DNA of 64,000 nucleotides from Methylocystis echinoides (GTDB lineage Bacteria; Pseudomonadota; Alphaproteobacteria; Rhizobiales; Beijerinckiaceae): NCBI RefSeq assembly GCF_027923385.1, contig NZ_BSEC01000001.1, positions 2,616,501 to 2,680,500 of the forward strand, read 5' to 3'. Shown piece by piece: positions 28,017 to 36,249 of this stretch (position 1 is its first letter; each line of letters starts with the position of its first letter). The notes under the pieces were generated by a model. It saw only the letters and a program-made list of their open reading frames with translations, ran no database searches and was not told where the DNA came from. The position numbers and the translations under genes were made by a program.

Positions 28017-29057
28017 TCAGGGCTCCGTCGGGCGGACAAAGACCTGATAGGCCACGCTCAGCACGACAGTGGCCGGCACCGCGAGCACCACGCCCATCCC
28101 GCCGAACAGCGCCGCGAAGACCAGCATGAAGAACAGCAGCACCACGGCCGGCACGCTCAGCGACCGGCTCTGAAGGAAGGGCGTGATCAGATAGCCTTCC
28201 ACGAAACTCCCCGCGCCAATGGCGAGCGCCGCCAGTGCGGCGGTGTCGACGCCATGCGGCAGGGCGACGAGCGCGCCGATCACCAGCGCGATCATCGAAC
28301 CAAAATAGGGAATGAAGGCCAGCGCGCCGCTGATGGTCGCGAGCGCCAGCGGCGCCGGCACGCCGAAGGCCCACAAACCGAGCCCGGCGAAGACCGCATT
28401 CATCGCGACCACATAGAGCTGCAACAGCAGCCATTGACGCAACGATACGCCGGCGCGTTCGAGAAACACCGCTGTCTTCCGCCGATGCTGCTCGGGCATG
28501 AGCATCACCGCCGCGTCGACATGTCCCTTCGGATCGGCGGCGAGATAGGCGGCGCCGATGATGGCGAGCAGACCCTGAGCGAGGCCATTGCCGACGGCGC
28601 CGAGGGCCGCGCCGACCTGCTTGGCGACAGGCGCCGCCGCCTTCGAATAATCGACGTCGATGACAAATTTCTCGATGAAGCGGCCCCACGGATGTTCTTC
28701 GACAAAATGCTGAATCAACGCGATCGCGGCCGGAATATCGAGCGCGACTTCGTCATATTGGCGCAGGAGCTGATTGCCGAACGCTGTCAGCGTCAAGCCG
28801 ATCGCCGCGACGATGCCGAGCGCGACAAGAAGCAGCGAGACGCCCGGCCCAACCCTGAAACGCGAGACGAGCGCATCCGCCGCGCTGCGCCAGGCGACAG
28901 CAAGAATGATCGTCCCGAAGACGAGCGGCAAGAAATCCGAGAGCCGCCACAGGAGAAGTCCGAGAAGAACGGACACGACGCCGACGGCGCCAACGATGAC
29001 CGCGCGCGTCAGGAAATCCTGCTGCTCGAAATTCCTCGACAGAAAATTGAGCTTCAT
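28017..29057 (-). CDS. AI-2E family (PerM-like) membrane transporter
   Basis: A 346-residue inner-membrane protein with about eight transmembrane segments in the AI-2E/PerM pattern: two helices at the N-terminus, a soluble central stretch (ALIQHFVEEHPWGRFIEKF), then a helix bundle. It includes FIPYFGSMIALVIGALVAL, a conserved family block, and a C-terminal VLSVAYQVFVRPT. Homologues export autoinducer 2 or act as Na+/H+ antiporters, but most are uncharacterised. GAGGG lies just before the ATG. Monocistronic as far as can be seen. Confidence 0.88.
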   Translation of the reverse strand: MKLNFLSRNFEQQDFLTRAVIVGAVGVVSVLLGLLLWRLSDFLPLVFGTIILAVAWRSAADALVSRFRVGPGVSLLLVALGIVAAIGLTLTAFGNQLLRQYDEVALDIPAAIALIQHFVEEHPWGRFIEKFVIDVDYSKAAAPVAKQVGAALGAVGNGLAQGLLAIIGAAYLAADPKGHVDAAVMLMPEQHRRKTAVFLERAGVSLRQWLLLQLYVVAMNAVFAGLGLWAFGVPAPLALATISGALAFIPYFGSMIALVIGALVALPHGVDTAALAALAIGAGSFVEGYLITPFLQSRSLSVPAVVLLFFMLVFAALFGGMGVVLAVPATVVLSVAYQVFVRPTEP

Positions 29058-29212
29058 GATTTCCCTCGACTATGGTGGAGCGCGACGCGCAGAAAGCAGT
29101 CCTGCCTGGCATGGAGCCATGTCGCCTCGACGACGCGCCCACGACAGGCTGTCACCCTGTTTCGAATTGGCGGCGGAAGGAGTGAACGCCCGCGGCCGCC
29201 CGGCAGGCGGCG

Positions 29213-29596
29213 TCAGGGCGAAATATGCCCGCTCCAGCTATAATACCCGTCGAGCGGCGAGTTCTCGTAAGCCACATAAGGATCGTTGTAGAAACCGATC
29301 TGGTCGTCCGGTTCGCTTGCCCCGGGGAAGCCATAGGGCGTCGGCTCTCCGCCTTCGAGCGACACATTGGACGCGTGGTGAGGCGCATTGTGCGTCTCCA
29401 GATTCAAATAGGTCGGCTCGCTGGACGGCGGCGGTTGGTCGGCGCCGAGGGAGGAGATGTGTCCGACCACATGATGCAGATTGGGATCATTGGCGGTGAC
29501 GGTCGCAATCTGCTTCGCCGGCGTTTGTTTGGCCAGAGCCGGCCCCGTCGCCGCGAGAACGGCGGCCACCAGGATGAAATGGGTTAACGATCGCAT
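29213..29596 (-). CDS. Hypothetical exported protein
   Basis: A 127-residue protein with a signal peptide (LTHFILVAAVLAATGPALA). The mature part is hydrophilic, rich in His, Pro, Asn and Tyr, with NLHHVVGHIS in the first half and two Tyr-rich blocks near the end (GFYNDPYVAYEN, LDGYYSWSGHI). No family recognised. It may be a small periplasmic or surface protein. A second ATG at 29614 is possible. Divergent from the HAD phosphatase gene. Confidence 0.6.
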   Translation of the reverse strand: MRSLTHFILVAAVLAATGPALAKQTPAKQIATVTANDPNLHHVVGHISSLGADQPPPSSEPTYLNLETHNAPHHASNVSLEGGEPTPYGFPGASEPDDQIGFYNDPYVAYENSPLDGYYSWSGHISP

Positions 29597-29747
29597 ATTT
29601 GTGAGACTCCGCATCGGCTTGTCGTCCAGAGTGAAACTTAGTCGCGCTTCGACCCGCTGGCTAGAGGGCCGCCGTAAACAGGCATTGCCTGCAGGCGGCG
29701 GCCGGCGGAGGAGGCGGCGACCCCAGCTAACGGGAACCAGGCGCGCC

Positions 29748-30749
29748 ATGACGTTACAGAGACCAGTTTTTCCCCTGCTCGCTTTCATCGCCGCCACTCT
29801 CATGGCGGCGCCGCTCCAGGCCCGGGAGGCGCTGGCGTCCTGGAACGATGGACCGACGAGACAGGCGATCGTCGATTTTGTCGCCCGCGTGACGACCACG
29901 GGCGGTCCCGACTATGTGAAGCCGGAGGAGCGCATCGCCGTTTTCGACAATGACGGCACGCTCTGGACGGAGCAGCCGGCCTATACGCAGCTTCTCTTCG
30001 CGCTCGATCGCGTGAAAGCGCTTGCGCCGCAGCACCCGGAGTGGCGCAGGAAACAGCCCTTCAAGGCGGCGCTCGCGGGCGACGTCAAGGCGCTCGCCGC
30101 GGGCGGCGCCAAACCGCTCATGGAGCTGATCGCGACGACCCACGCTGGCGGCGGCCCCGAGGATTTTCAGGCGCTTGCGGCGGAATGGCTGGCGCATGCC
30201 GAAAACCCGAAATTCAGGGCGCGCTATGATCGGCTCGTTTATCAGCCTATGCTCGAGCTGCTCGACTATCTGCGCGCCAATGGCTTCAAGACCTATATTG
30301 TTTCGGGCGGCGGCGTCGAGTTCCTGCGCGCCTTCGCCGAGCGCGCCTATGGCGTGCCGCCCGAGCAGATCATCGGGTCCTCGATCGTCACGAAATTCGT
30401 GCTCGTCGATGGCAAGCCGGCTCTCCGGCGAGAGGCGAAGATCGCTTTCATCGATGACAAGGAGGGCAAGCCGGTCGCGATCAACGCCCATATCGGCCGC
30501 CGCCCCATCGCCGCTTTCGGCAATTCGGACGGCGACCTCGAGATGCTGCAATGGACGACCGCAGGCGCCGGGCCCCGTTTCGGACTGATCGTGCATCATG
30601 ACGACGCCGCGCGCGAGGCGGCTTATGATCGCGCCTCTCCGGTCGGCCGCCTCGCGCGCGCGCTCGACGAAGCGCCGCAGCACGGCTGGGTCGTCGTCAG
30701 CATGAAGAAGGACTGGAAAGTTGTCTTCCCCGAAACGCCAAAGCCCTGA
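29748..30749 (+). CDS. Exported HAD-superfamily phosphatase
   Basis: A 333-residue protein with an N-terminal signal (FPLLAFIAATLMAAPLQA) and a HAD core. Motif I is IAVFDNDGTLWTE with the nucleophile and acid/base Asp pair, motif II is TYIVSGGG, and motif IV is AAFGNSDGDLEMLQW. Such periplasmic phosphoserine-phosphatase-like HADs dephosphorylate small molecules; the substrate is unknown. The upstream frame is not coding-like, so the ATG before the signal is used. It stands alone between divergent and unrelated genes. Confidence 0.82.
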   Translation: MTLQRPVFPLLAFIAATLMAAPLQAREALASWNDGPTRQAIVDFVARVTTTGGPDYVKPEERIAVFDNDGTLWTEQPAYTQLLFALDRVKALAPQHPEWRRKQPFKAALAGDVKALAAGGAKPLMELIATTHAGGGPEDFQALAAEWLAHAENPKFRARYDRLVYQPMLELLDYLRANGFKTYIVSGGGVEFLRAFAERAYGVPPEQIIGSSIVTKFVLVDGKPALRREAKIAFIDDKEGKPVAINAHIGRRPIAAFGNSDGDLEMLQWTTAGAGPRFGLIVHHDDAAREAAYDRASPVGRLARALDEAPQHGWVVVSMKKDWKVVFPETPKP

Positions 30750-30880
30750 CAAACGCGCCCTGATCCTGCCAAGCGCCAAGCCAGCGGTCGTGATGTCAAG
30801 GCGCAGATTGGCGCCGTTTTTTTGCTCATTGCGGAAAGCTTTGTTAGGCTCTCCGCAACGGACAAGAAGAAATTTTTGAC

Positions 30881-32614
30881 ATGGTTCGCCGACGGAAGAA
30901 GAGCCGCAAGCGCCGTTCCGTCCAGACGAGGCGGAACCAGGGGAGAGGCGTGATGGAGGAAACCAGCGTCAGGACAGAGACGCAGGGAGAGTTGCGCGCG
31001 GCGCCCCAGCCTTTCGGCGGCGCGGACGATGCGCTCCTCCTCAGCGACTGGACGCTTCCTGCCTATCAGGCCCGCGAGGCGCACAGACGTCTGGCCGAAC
31101 GGCGCGCGCGGGTGGCGGCGCGGCCCGTTCTGGAAAGCGACTGGACCCTCGACGCCTATCGACGCCGCGAAGGCCGGCGGCGTCTCGCCGAACTCGCGGA
31201 GGCCGCGCCGCAGCCGATTGCGGTCGCGATCGACGCCCCGCTTCACGTCAGCGACTGGACGCTTCCCGCCTATAAGGCCCGCGAGGCGCAGAGGCGACTG
31301 GCGGAGCGGCGCGCACGGGCCGCGGCGACGCTGGCCGTTCTGGAAAAAGCCGCGCCGGCCGGCGTCGCGCCCGGCCATGAGCAGCCAGAGCGTCGTAATG
31401 AAGAGGCGGTCGCGCCCGCCGCCGAGGTCGCGCCGCCCGAACAATCTCTCGCCGAAACGTCTCCCGCCGACGCCGCGCCTGCCGACACGCGTCCTGCCGA
31501 AACCCTGCGCGAGACGCGCCTGGAGTCGCCGGCCGCTGCGCCTGTTTCGCTGCCCATCATGGAGAGCGACTGGACCCTCGGCGCGGTAAAGCGGCGCGAG
31601 GATCAGCGGCGGCTTGCCGAAAACGCCGAGGCGCGCGCGCGCCAGAGCGTCATGATTTTCGAGAGCGACTGGACCCTGCCGGCCTGTCAGGCCCGCGAGG
31701 CCGCCCGCCGCCAGAAGGAGAACGCCGACGCCGCCGCCAGCCAGCCGATACTTGTCAGCGAGTGGACCCTCATCGCTTTCCGCCTGAGGGAAGAAAACCG
31801 CCGGGCGGTCGAGCGCGCGATGGCGGCGGAAGCGGCGCGCGAAATGGCCCAGAAGCGCGAGGACGCCGCCGAAGCGGCGCGCGAGGACGCGCTTCTGCTG
31901 GATATCCGTCCCCGCCGCGACGACGCGGGCGCGCCGTCGGCGGCCCGCGGCGGATCAATATGGCGCCGGCTCGGCTATGGCGTCGCCGCCGCGCTGGTTC
32001 TGACCGGAGGCGCTTTCCTCTATCGCACGCTGGCCAAGCCGCCAAAGCCTGCGAAACCCATCGCCAAAAAGCTGGAGACGCCACGCCGCGCCGTCGCGAC
32101 GGCGCCACAGCCGAGCGCGATGCGGCCCGCCGTCCCTGCTCCCGCGCTCGCGCCGGGGAACGCCGTCAGTCCGCCACCGCCGCCGCCCGTCCAGGCGGCC
32201 ACGCCGCCGGCCGCGCGAATCCCGACGCCGCCTCCCGCCGAGCCAGCCGTCGCAAAGGCGGTCCCGGCGCCCGCGCCCGCCCCGATGGCTGCCCCGGTTC
32301 CCGCGCCGGTTCCCGCCCCGGCGCCTGTGGCGACGCCGGCTCCGCCGCCCGCCGCGCCCAAGCCGGCGCCCGCTTCAGCGGCGCCGCCTCCCGCCGCCGC
32401 CACCGCGGCGCTGCCGAAAGCCGACGCGCCGGCGCCCCCTCGCGCCGTGGAGCCGCCCGCGCCGGCCCGGCCGAAACAGATCGCGCAGCCCAAACCTCGG
32501 TCGCCGGCCGTCAGAAGGCCTGCTGCGGAGGCGCCCGCGCCCCGCCCCGCCCCCGGCTTCTTCGACCGCATCGGGAGTACGGTTCGCGGGTGGACGCGCG
32601 GCCTGACGCGCTGA
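30881..32614 (+). CDS. SDWTL-repeat membrane protein with Pro/Ala-rich domain
   Basis: A 577-residue protein I do not recognise. The N-terminus is very basic (MVRRRKKSRKRR). Six copies of a roughly 25-residue unit follow, each with SDWTL or SEWTL, then about five residues to an RRE/ARE helix rich in Arg, Ala and Glu. The SDWTL cores begin at residues 55, 86, 124, 229, 262 and 293. A single membrane helix lies at about 364-382. The C-terminal 190 residues are a low-complexity Pro/Ala/Lys chain suited to crossing the periplasm, ending with a basic amphipathic segment. The layout (cytoplasmic repeats, one helix, long periplasmic spacer) resembles envelope tethers. Monocistronic. Confidence 0.75.
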   Translation: MVRRRKKSRKRRSVQTRRNQGRGVMEETSVRTETQGELRAAPQPFGGADDALLLSDWTLPAYQAREAHRRLAERRARVAARPVLESDWTLDAYRRREGRRRLAELAEAAPQPIAVAIDAPLHVSDWTLPAYKAREAQRRLAERRARAAATLAVLEKAAPAGVAPGHEQPERRNEEAVAPAAEVAPPEQSLAETSPADAAPADTRPAETLRETRLESPAAAPVSLPIMESDWTLGAVKRREDQRRLAENAEARARQSVMIFESDWTLPACQAREAARRQKENADAAASQPILVSEWTLIAFRLREENRRAVERAMAAEAAREMAQKREDAAEAAREDALLLDIRPRRDDAGAPSAARGGSIWRRLGYGVAAALVLTGGAFLYRTLAKPPKPAKPIAKKLETPRRAVATAPQPSAMRPAVPAPALAPGNAVSPPPPPPVQAATPPAARIPTPPPAEPAVAKAVPAPAPAPMAAPVPAPVPAPAPVATPAPPPAAPKPAPASAAPPPAAATAALPKADAPAPPRAVEPPAPARPKQIAQPKPRSPAVRRPAAEAPAPRPAPGFFDRIGSTVRGWTRGLTR

Positions 32615-32630
32615 CCGGGCGCCGCGGCCG

Positions 32631-33023
32631 TTATTCCAGACAGGAGCCGCGGCGCGCCCACTCCGCCTGCTGCGAGTCAGCCGGCGGCGTGGCGCTTTCG
32701 GGGTCGCAGGCCTTGAAGATCCTGCCGCGCTCGCCCATCGAGACGCCCGCCGGGAACTGCTCCTGCGCCACATAAAATCCTTTGTCGAGGCTCTGCGCGA
32801 CCTTCGCCCTTGCCGCCTTGATCGCGGGCGTGCTCGCGGACGCCTGCGGCGCCGACAGGTGATACCATCTTGCCGCCGTCGTCAGATTGCACTCGTTTTT
32901 CGGCACGCCGTCGGAACAGACGAGGATCCATGTCTGCTGACCGCCGCGCGCCGTCGCCGCGCCGACCGACATGACGCCGACCGACATGACAAGGAGCGAT
33001 GTGACGAGGATGGTCTTCTTCAT
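32631..33023 (-). CDS. Hypothetical exported protein
   Basis: A 130-residue protein with a typical signal peptide (ILVTSLLVMSVGVMSVGAATA). The mature part has four Cys (VCSD, NECN, KACD and GSCLE) that could form two disulphides. No known domain is seen. Its stop lies 16 bases from the end of the repeat-protein gene on the other strand, so the two converge. Confidence 0.65.
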   Translation of the reverse strand: MKKTILVTSLLVMSVGVMSVGAATARGGQQTWILVCSDGVPKNECNLTTAARWYHLSAPQASASTPAIKAARAKVAQSLDKGFYVAQEQFPAGVSMGERGRIFKACDPESATPPADSQQAEWARRGSCLE

Positions 33024-33384
33024 GGCGCTGACGCCTCCCTGCGCGATTCTTCGGCCCGCATTCTAGAAGGTCAAAACCGGCCGTAAAATGGACGCCCGCG
33101 ACGGATGGACGCGCGCCGGATTGTCGAATTGAAACAGGCGGGCCCCTGCCCCACCCTAACCCCCATGGTCCTTCGAGCGCCCATATTCAACGCGGTCGCC
33201 GCGTCCGTGCTTGTCGCGGCCCTGGCGAGCGTCGCCATGATCTTCGCCCGTTAGGCCCGAGCGCGTCCGCGGGGCGCCAGCGGTTGCCGAGTCAGGGGGC
33301 GCGCACTATCCTCCCGGAACTTTGACGCGCGGCCGGAGCCGGGCGCGTCGAAGCGCATCTGCCGTTCTCCACGAGGAAGAGAAA
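33024..33384. other. Intergenic region with one possible 29-residue ORF
   Basis: The only coding-like item is a 29-codon frame at 33165-33254 (+) encoding a basic start and one hydrophobic helix. It lacks a clear ribosome site, so I do not call it a gene. The rest should hold divergent promoters for the flanking genes. Confidence 0.3.
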
Positions 33385-34047
33385 ATGTCCAACACCCCCG
33401 AATCGACTGACGGCGGCGCGACCGAGCCTCACGCGCAGCCGCAACATCAGGAGCCGTCGTGGGTGACCGCGCTGGAAGAGGGTTTCGAGGAGATCAAGAC
33501 GCAGCCGGCCGAAGTTCTCTTCGTCGACGTGCTGAAGATCGACCTGCCCTACATCATCATGCTTTCAATGGCGGTTCTGGGCATAGGCCTCGTGACGTTC
33601 ACCGGCGAGCCCATCGGCCTCTATTGGGAAATTCTCACGATCGTCTACTGCGCGCTGTGCATCCTCGTCGGCTGGCGCTATGCGGCGACGAAACATGATC
33701 GCATCAAGCTGGTCTGGACCCAGGTGCTGCATTGGGCGGCCTTCCTCGCCGCAATGTGGCTGATCTACACGCCGACGATGCGCGCGCTCGTCGACGTGAA
33801 CGCCACAGGCCTCAATCTCATGGTGCTTCTCGCGCTCGGCACATTCGTCGCCGGGGTGCATGCGGAGGCCTGGCAGATCTGCGTGGTTGGCCTCATCCTC
33901 GCGCTGTTCGTGCCGGCAATGGCGATCGTTCAGCGTTCCTCGCTGTTCATCATGGTGGCGCTGCTTGGCCTGATCTTCATCGTTGTCAGCCTCTACATGA
34001 CCTTCCATTCGCATCGGCGCGAACCGAAGGCAGAAGAGACCGCCTGA
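33385..34047 (+). CDS. Polytopic membrane protein, paralogue of the 14.1-kb gene
   Basis: A 220-residue protein with a polar N-terminal region of about 45 residues and five or so membrane helices. It matches the 180-residue protein at 14128-14670 over the whole membrane part, including WEILTIVYCALCILVGWR and LLALGTFVAGVHAEAW. The tail is basic and His-rich. GAGGAAG lies nine bases before the ATG. I do not know the family; two copies in 64 kb suggest a lineage-specific family. A DUF1269-type gene lies downstream in convergent orientation. Confidence 0.72.
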   Translation: MSNTPESTDGGATEPHAQPQHQEPSWVTALEEGFEEIKTQPAEVLFVDVLKIDLPYIIMLSMAVLGIGLVTFTGEPIGLYWEILTIVYCALCILVGWRYAATKHDRIKLVWTQVLHWAAFLAAMWLIYTPTMRALVDVNATGLNLMVLLALGTFVAGVHAEAWQICVVGLILALFVPAMAIVQRSSLFIMVALLGLIFIVVSLYMTFHSHRREPKAEETA

Positions 34048-34061
34048 ACGGTAGACGCATG

Positions 34062-34093
34062 AAAAAACGGCGCCGGCCATTGGCCGGCGCCGT
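34062..34093 (-). terminator. Intrinsic terminator, possibly bidirectional
   Basis: ACGGCGCCGGCC-ATT-GGCCGGCGCCGT is a perfect 12-bp stem. On the minus strand it is followed by six T, so it fits the DUF1269-type gene (34228-34725). It also lies 19 bases after the plus-strand gene. Confidence 0.72.
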
Positions 34094-34227
34094 TGTCATG
34101 TACGCCCCGCGGTGCGTGCGTGCGGCTCGCATTGCAGACGGGTGCGAAGCGCGTTGCGAGACGCGGAGCGACGACGCGATCCGGAGCCGTGATGGGGCGC
34201 TGACCGCGTCTCGACCTTTCTCCGCCC

Positions 34228-34725
34228 TCAGCTTGTCGGGGTCTGCGCGGCGAGCGCGGCGCGGATGGCGTCGTCTTTCGATTTGTCGAAGGAGGTGCGC
34301 AGAACCGTGCCGCCGACGCCGCGCAGGCCTTCCAGCACCTTGTCGGTCGTCATCTTGCGCACGAGAACGAAAAGCGCGGCGCCACCCGGCGGCACCGCTT
34401 CGGCGACGTCCTTCATGAATTTGTCGTCAATGCCGAAATCGGTCAGCGCGCCGGAGACGGCGCCGGAAGCTGCGCCGAGCGCCGCGCCGGCAAGCGGCAT
34501 CATGAAGATCAGACCGATCAGCGCGCCCCAGAACATGCCGGAGACGCCGCCAATGGCGGTCGTGTTGAACAGCTGATTGAGCTTGATATGGCCGTCCGCA
34601 TCCTTCACGGCGACGACGGCGTCTCCCATTTCGATCAGATATTCCTTCTGCATCTGAAACAGTTTTTGCCGAACGTCCTCGGCCTTTTGCTCCGAGGAAA
34701 AGGCAATGACGAGCAGATCGTTCAT
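34228..34725 (-). CDS. DUF1269-type membrane protein
   Basis: A 165-residue protein beginning MNDLLVIAFSSEQKAEDVR, as in DUF1269 proteins. It has a central Gly/Ala-rich hydrophobic stretch (FWGALIGLIFMMPLAGAALG) that could span the membrane, and a C-terminal domain with ALFVLVRKMTTDKVLEGL. The start at 34725 is the ATG matching the family; GGGAGA lies upstream. Family function is unknown; members often respond to stress. Confidence 0.82.
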   Translation of the reverse strand: MNDLLVIAFSSEQKAEDVRQKLFQMQKEYLIEMGDAVVAVKDADGHIKLNQLFNTTAIGGVSGMFWGALIGLIFMMPLAGAALGAASGAVSGALTDFGIDDKFMKDVAEAVPPGGAALFVLVRKMTTDKVLEGLRGVGGTVLRTSFDKSKDDAIRAALAAQTPTS

Positions 34726-34923
34726 GGAGTGTCTCCCCTTGTCGCCGCGCCGAAAGCGCGCGCCGCAGCGCAGATTTAGGCGCTGCCTGTGAAATTGCAA
34801 TGCAAATGGTTCGAAGGATCGGTCGGTGGAATGGGGAGCCTTGAAAAAGCTTACCCGCGCGGCGCCGCTTCATGCGGCATCGGCGGGTAAAGACAGTCAA
34901 GCTGGGAGACGAGACCGGTCTTG

Positions 34924-35043
34924 CTAGCTTTTGTTCGATCCCCTGTGGCGGGCTCTGACAGGCGCCGGAACACGACGCGGCGCGGCAAGCCAGAAAGCCA
35001 GGGGCGAGAACAAGGACGCCAGGATCAGAATATTGGCAGTCAT
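34924..35043 (-). CDS. 39-residue one-helix ORF downstream of pmoC
   Basis: Short ORF encoding MTANILILASLFSPLAFWLA and then a basic Arg/Pro tail of 19 residues. One hydrophobic helix is predicted, with the basic tail on the cytoplasmic side. GGAGG sits about eight bases before the ATG. It follows the orphan pmoC by 65 bases on the same strand, behind a hairpin that could attenuate transcription. The good ribosome site supports translation; the family is unknown to me. It could be an accessory helix, a leader peptide or a chance ORF. Confidence 0.5.
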   Translation of the reverse strand: MTANILILASLFSPLAFWLAAPRRVPAPVRARHRGSNKS

Positions 35044-35066
35044 CGCTTCAGCCTCCGTTTTGAGGG

Positions 35067-35096
35067 GCCGCCCGCACCCTTGAGAGCGCGGGCGGC
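35067..35096 (-). terminator. Hairpin between pmoC and the 39-residue ORF
   Basis: GCCGCCCGC ... GCGGGCGGC forms a perfect 9-bp stem 12 bases after the pmoC stop. On the minus strand it is followed by CCCCTCAAAACGG, not by a T run, so it looks like a stabilising or attenuating stem rather than a full terminator. Confidence 0.55.
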
Positions 35097-35108
35097 TGTT
35101 GGTCCGAA

Positions 35109-35876
35109 TTACTCGGTCAGGAGGGCGACGCCTTCCTTGCCGATCAGGGCATGGATGCGAGCCAGGATCTGCAGCACGACGCCGAACACGCCGAGAGCCA
35201 TCCAGCCGAAGAACACGAAGCCCCAGTGCAGCGGCGCAACGAACAGCTCTTCCATGAACCAGAAGGTGTGGCCCCACTCATTCAGGCCAACGTTCGGGAT
35301 GATCATGAACGGGCCGATGGCGACGATCAGGAACGCCAGCGAGTAGCCATGAGCAAAATACGGAATGCGGGTCTTCGCATAGAAGAACGCGCCAACCGCG
35401 ATAACCGAATAGATCGGGTAGCTCATGTAGAACTCGATGATGTGCGACGGCGTGAAGTCCGTGTCGCGAATCACCGTCATGTGCCAGGTGCCGTCCTGCT
35501 CCGTGAAGAACGAAGCGCCCCAGTAGATGGCGATGCCGTAAACGACAAGCCACTGAACCAGGACAACGAGACGGCGGGTCTCTTCACGCGGCGAAACCGC
35601 GTCGACGTTGCGGTCGCGGGTCTTCCAGAGATAGCCGGCGAGGCCAAGACCGGAGACGAGCTCCAGCGGGATCTCGGTCCAAAGGATCGACATCCAGTAC
35701 GTCTGGAACTCAGGGGCGAACGAGTCCAGGCCGGCGCGCCAGCCATAGATCTGCTCGTAAATGCGAACGATCAGATAGAAAACGTTCAGGACCGCAAGGC
35801 CAATCCACATGCCGCGCAGATCGACGACTGCTGTTTCTGTTGCTGCGCCGGCTGCAGCGCTCGTTGTCGAGCTCAT
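35109..35876 (-). CDS. pmoC: Particulate methane monooxygenase subunit C (orphan copy)
   Basis: A 255-residue membrane subunit of particulate methane monooxygenase, the copper enzyme that oxidises methane to methanol in intracytoplasmic membranes. Both copper-site patterns known from pMMO structures are intact: Asp128-x3-His132-x12-His145 (CuC) and Asn199-x3-His203 with His217 (CuD). The N-terminus is Ala/Thr-rich and cytoplasmic, followed by several helices. The start is the ATG at 35876 with GGAGG upstream; the longer frame adds a non-family leader. No pmoA or pmoB lies on either side, so this is a stand-alone copy as known in type II methanotrophs, where single pmoC copies can matter for growth. 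Confidence 0.95.
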   Translation of the reverse strand: MSSTTSAAAGAATETAVVDLRGMWIGLAVLNVFYLIVRIYEQIYGWRAGLDSFAPEFQTYWMSILWTEIPLELVSGLGLAGYLWKTRDRNVDAVSPREETRRLVVLVQWLVVYGIAIYWGASFFTEQDGTWHMTVIRDTDFTPSHIIEFYMSYPIYSVIAVGAFFYAKTRIPYFAHGYSLAFLIVAIGPFMIIPNVGLNEWGHTFWFMEELFVAPLHWGFVFFGWMALGVFGVVLQILARIHALIGKEGVALLTE

Positions 35877-36249
35877 AGTTAACTCCTCCATAAGTGAGCT
35901 CTCGAGGGTCATTGCCTCGAAGCTGTTGCATCATGCTTTCTGCAGCAGCCGGAAACAGTGACTTTGTCGCCAATATAGTGGCAAAAACTGCCATGGTTCG
36001 GTCATGACAATCTATTGATTTTGCAGCGCAGCAATGGGCCCGCCTTGTTCCGGGCCGCGCCCCTCGCGCACGCCTCCCCTGCTTGGAAAAATGACCACGC
36101 GCCGGCCGCTCTGCGCCCGTTCCGGCTCGATCCCGCGGCGATCCAGGCGCGATCCAGGCACGATCCAGGCGACCTCGCGGCCGCAAACTTTAAACTTAGG
36201 CATTGCGGAACCTGCCCAAAGTGCGATGATTGTACAAAAGGAGTCGTCC
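35877..36249. promoter_or_regulatory. Divergent region between pmoC and the cytolysin cassette
   Basis: About 370 bases serving two divergent transcripts. The half next to pmoC is AT-richer and contains CAATATAGTGGCAAAAAC and a CATGAC/GTCATG-like patch. I could not place a convincing sigma-70 or sigma-54 promoter by eye. Open frames on the distal half are shadows. Confidence 0.35.

Noticed and set aside
33165..33254. A 29-codon hydrophobic ORF
   Set aside because: No ribosome binding site and no conserved context are visible; kept only as a remark in the intergenic entry.
35960..36000. Possible sigma-54 promoter (TGGCAGTTTTTGCC) upstream of pmoC
   Set aside because: The GG and GC elements are 8 bases apart instead of the required 10, and no sigma-70 pair with normal spacing was found either.
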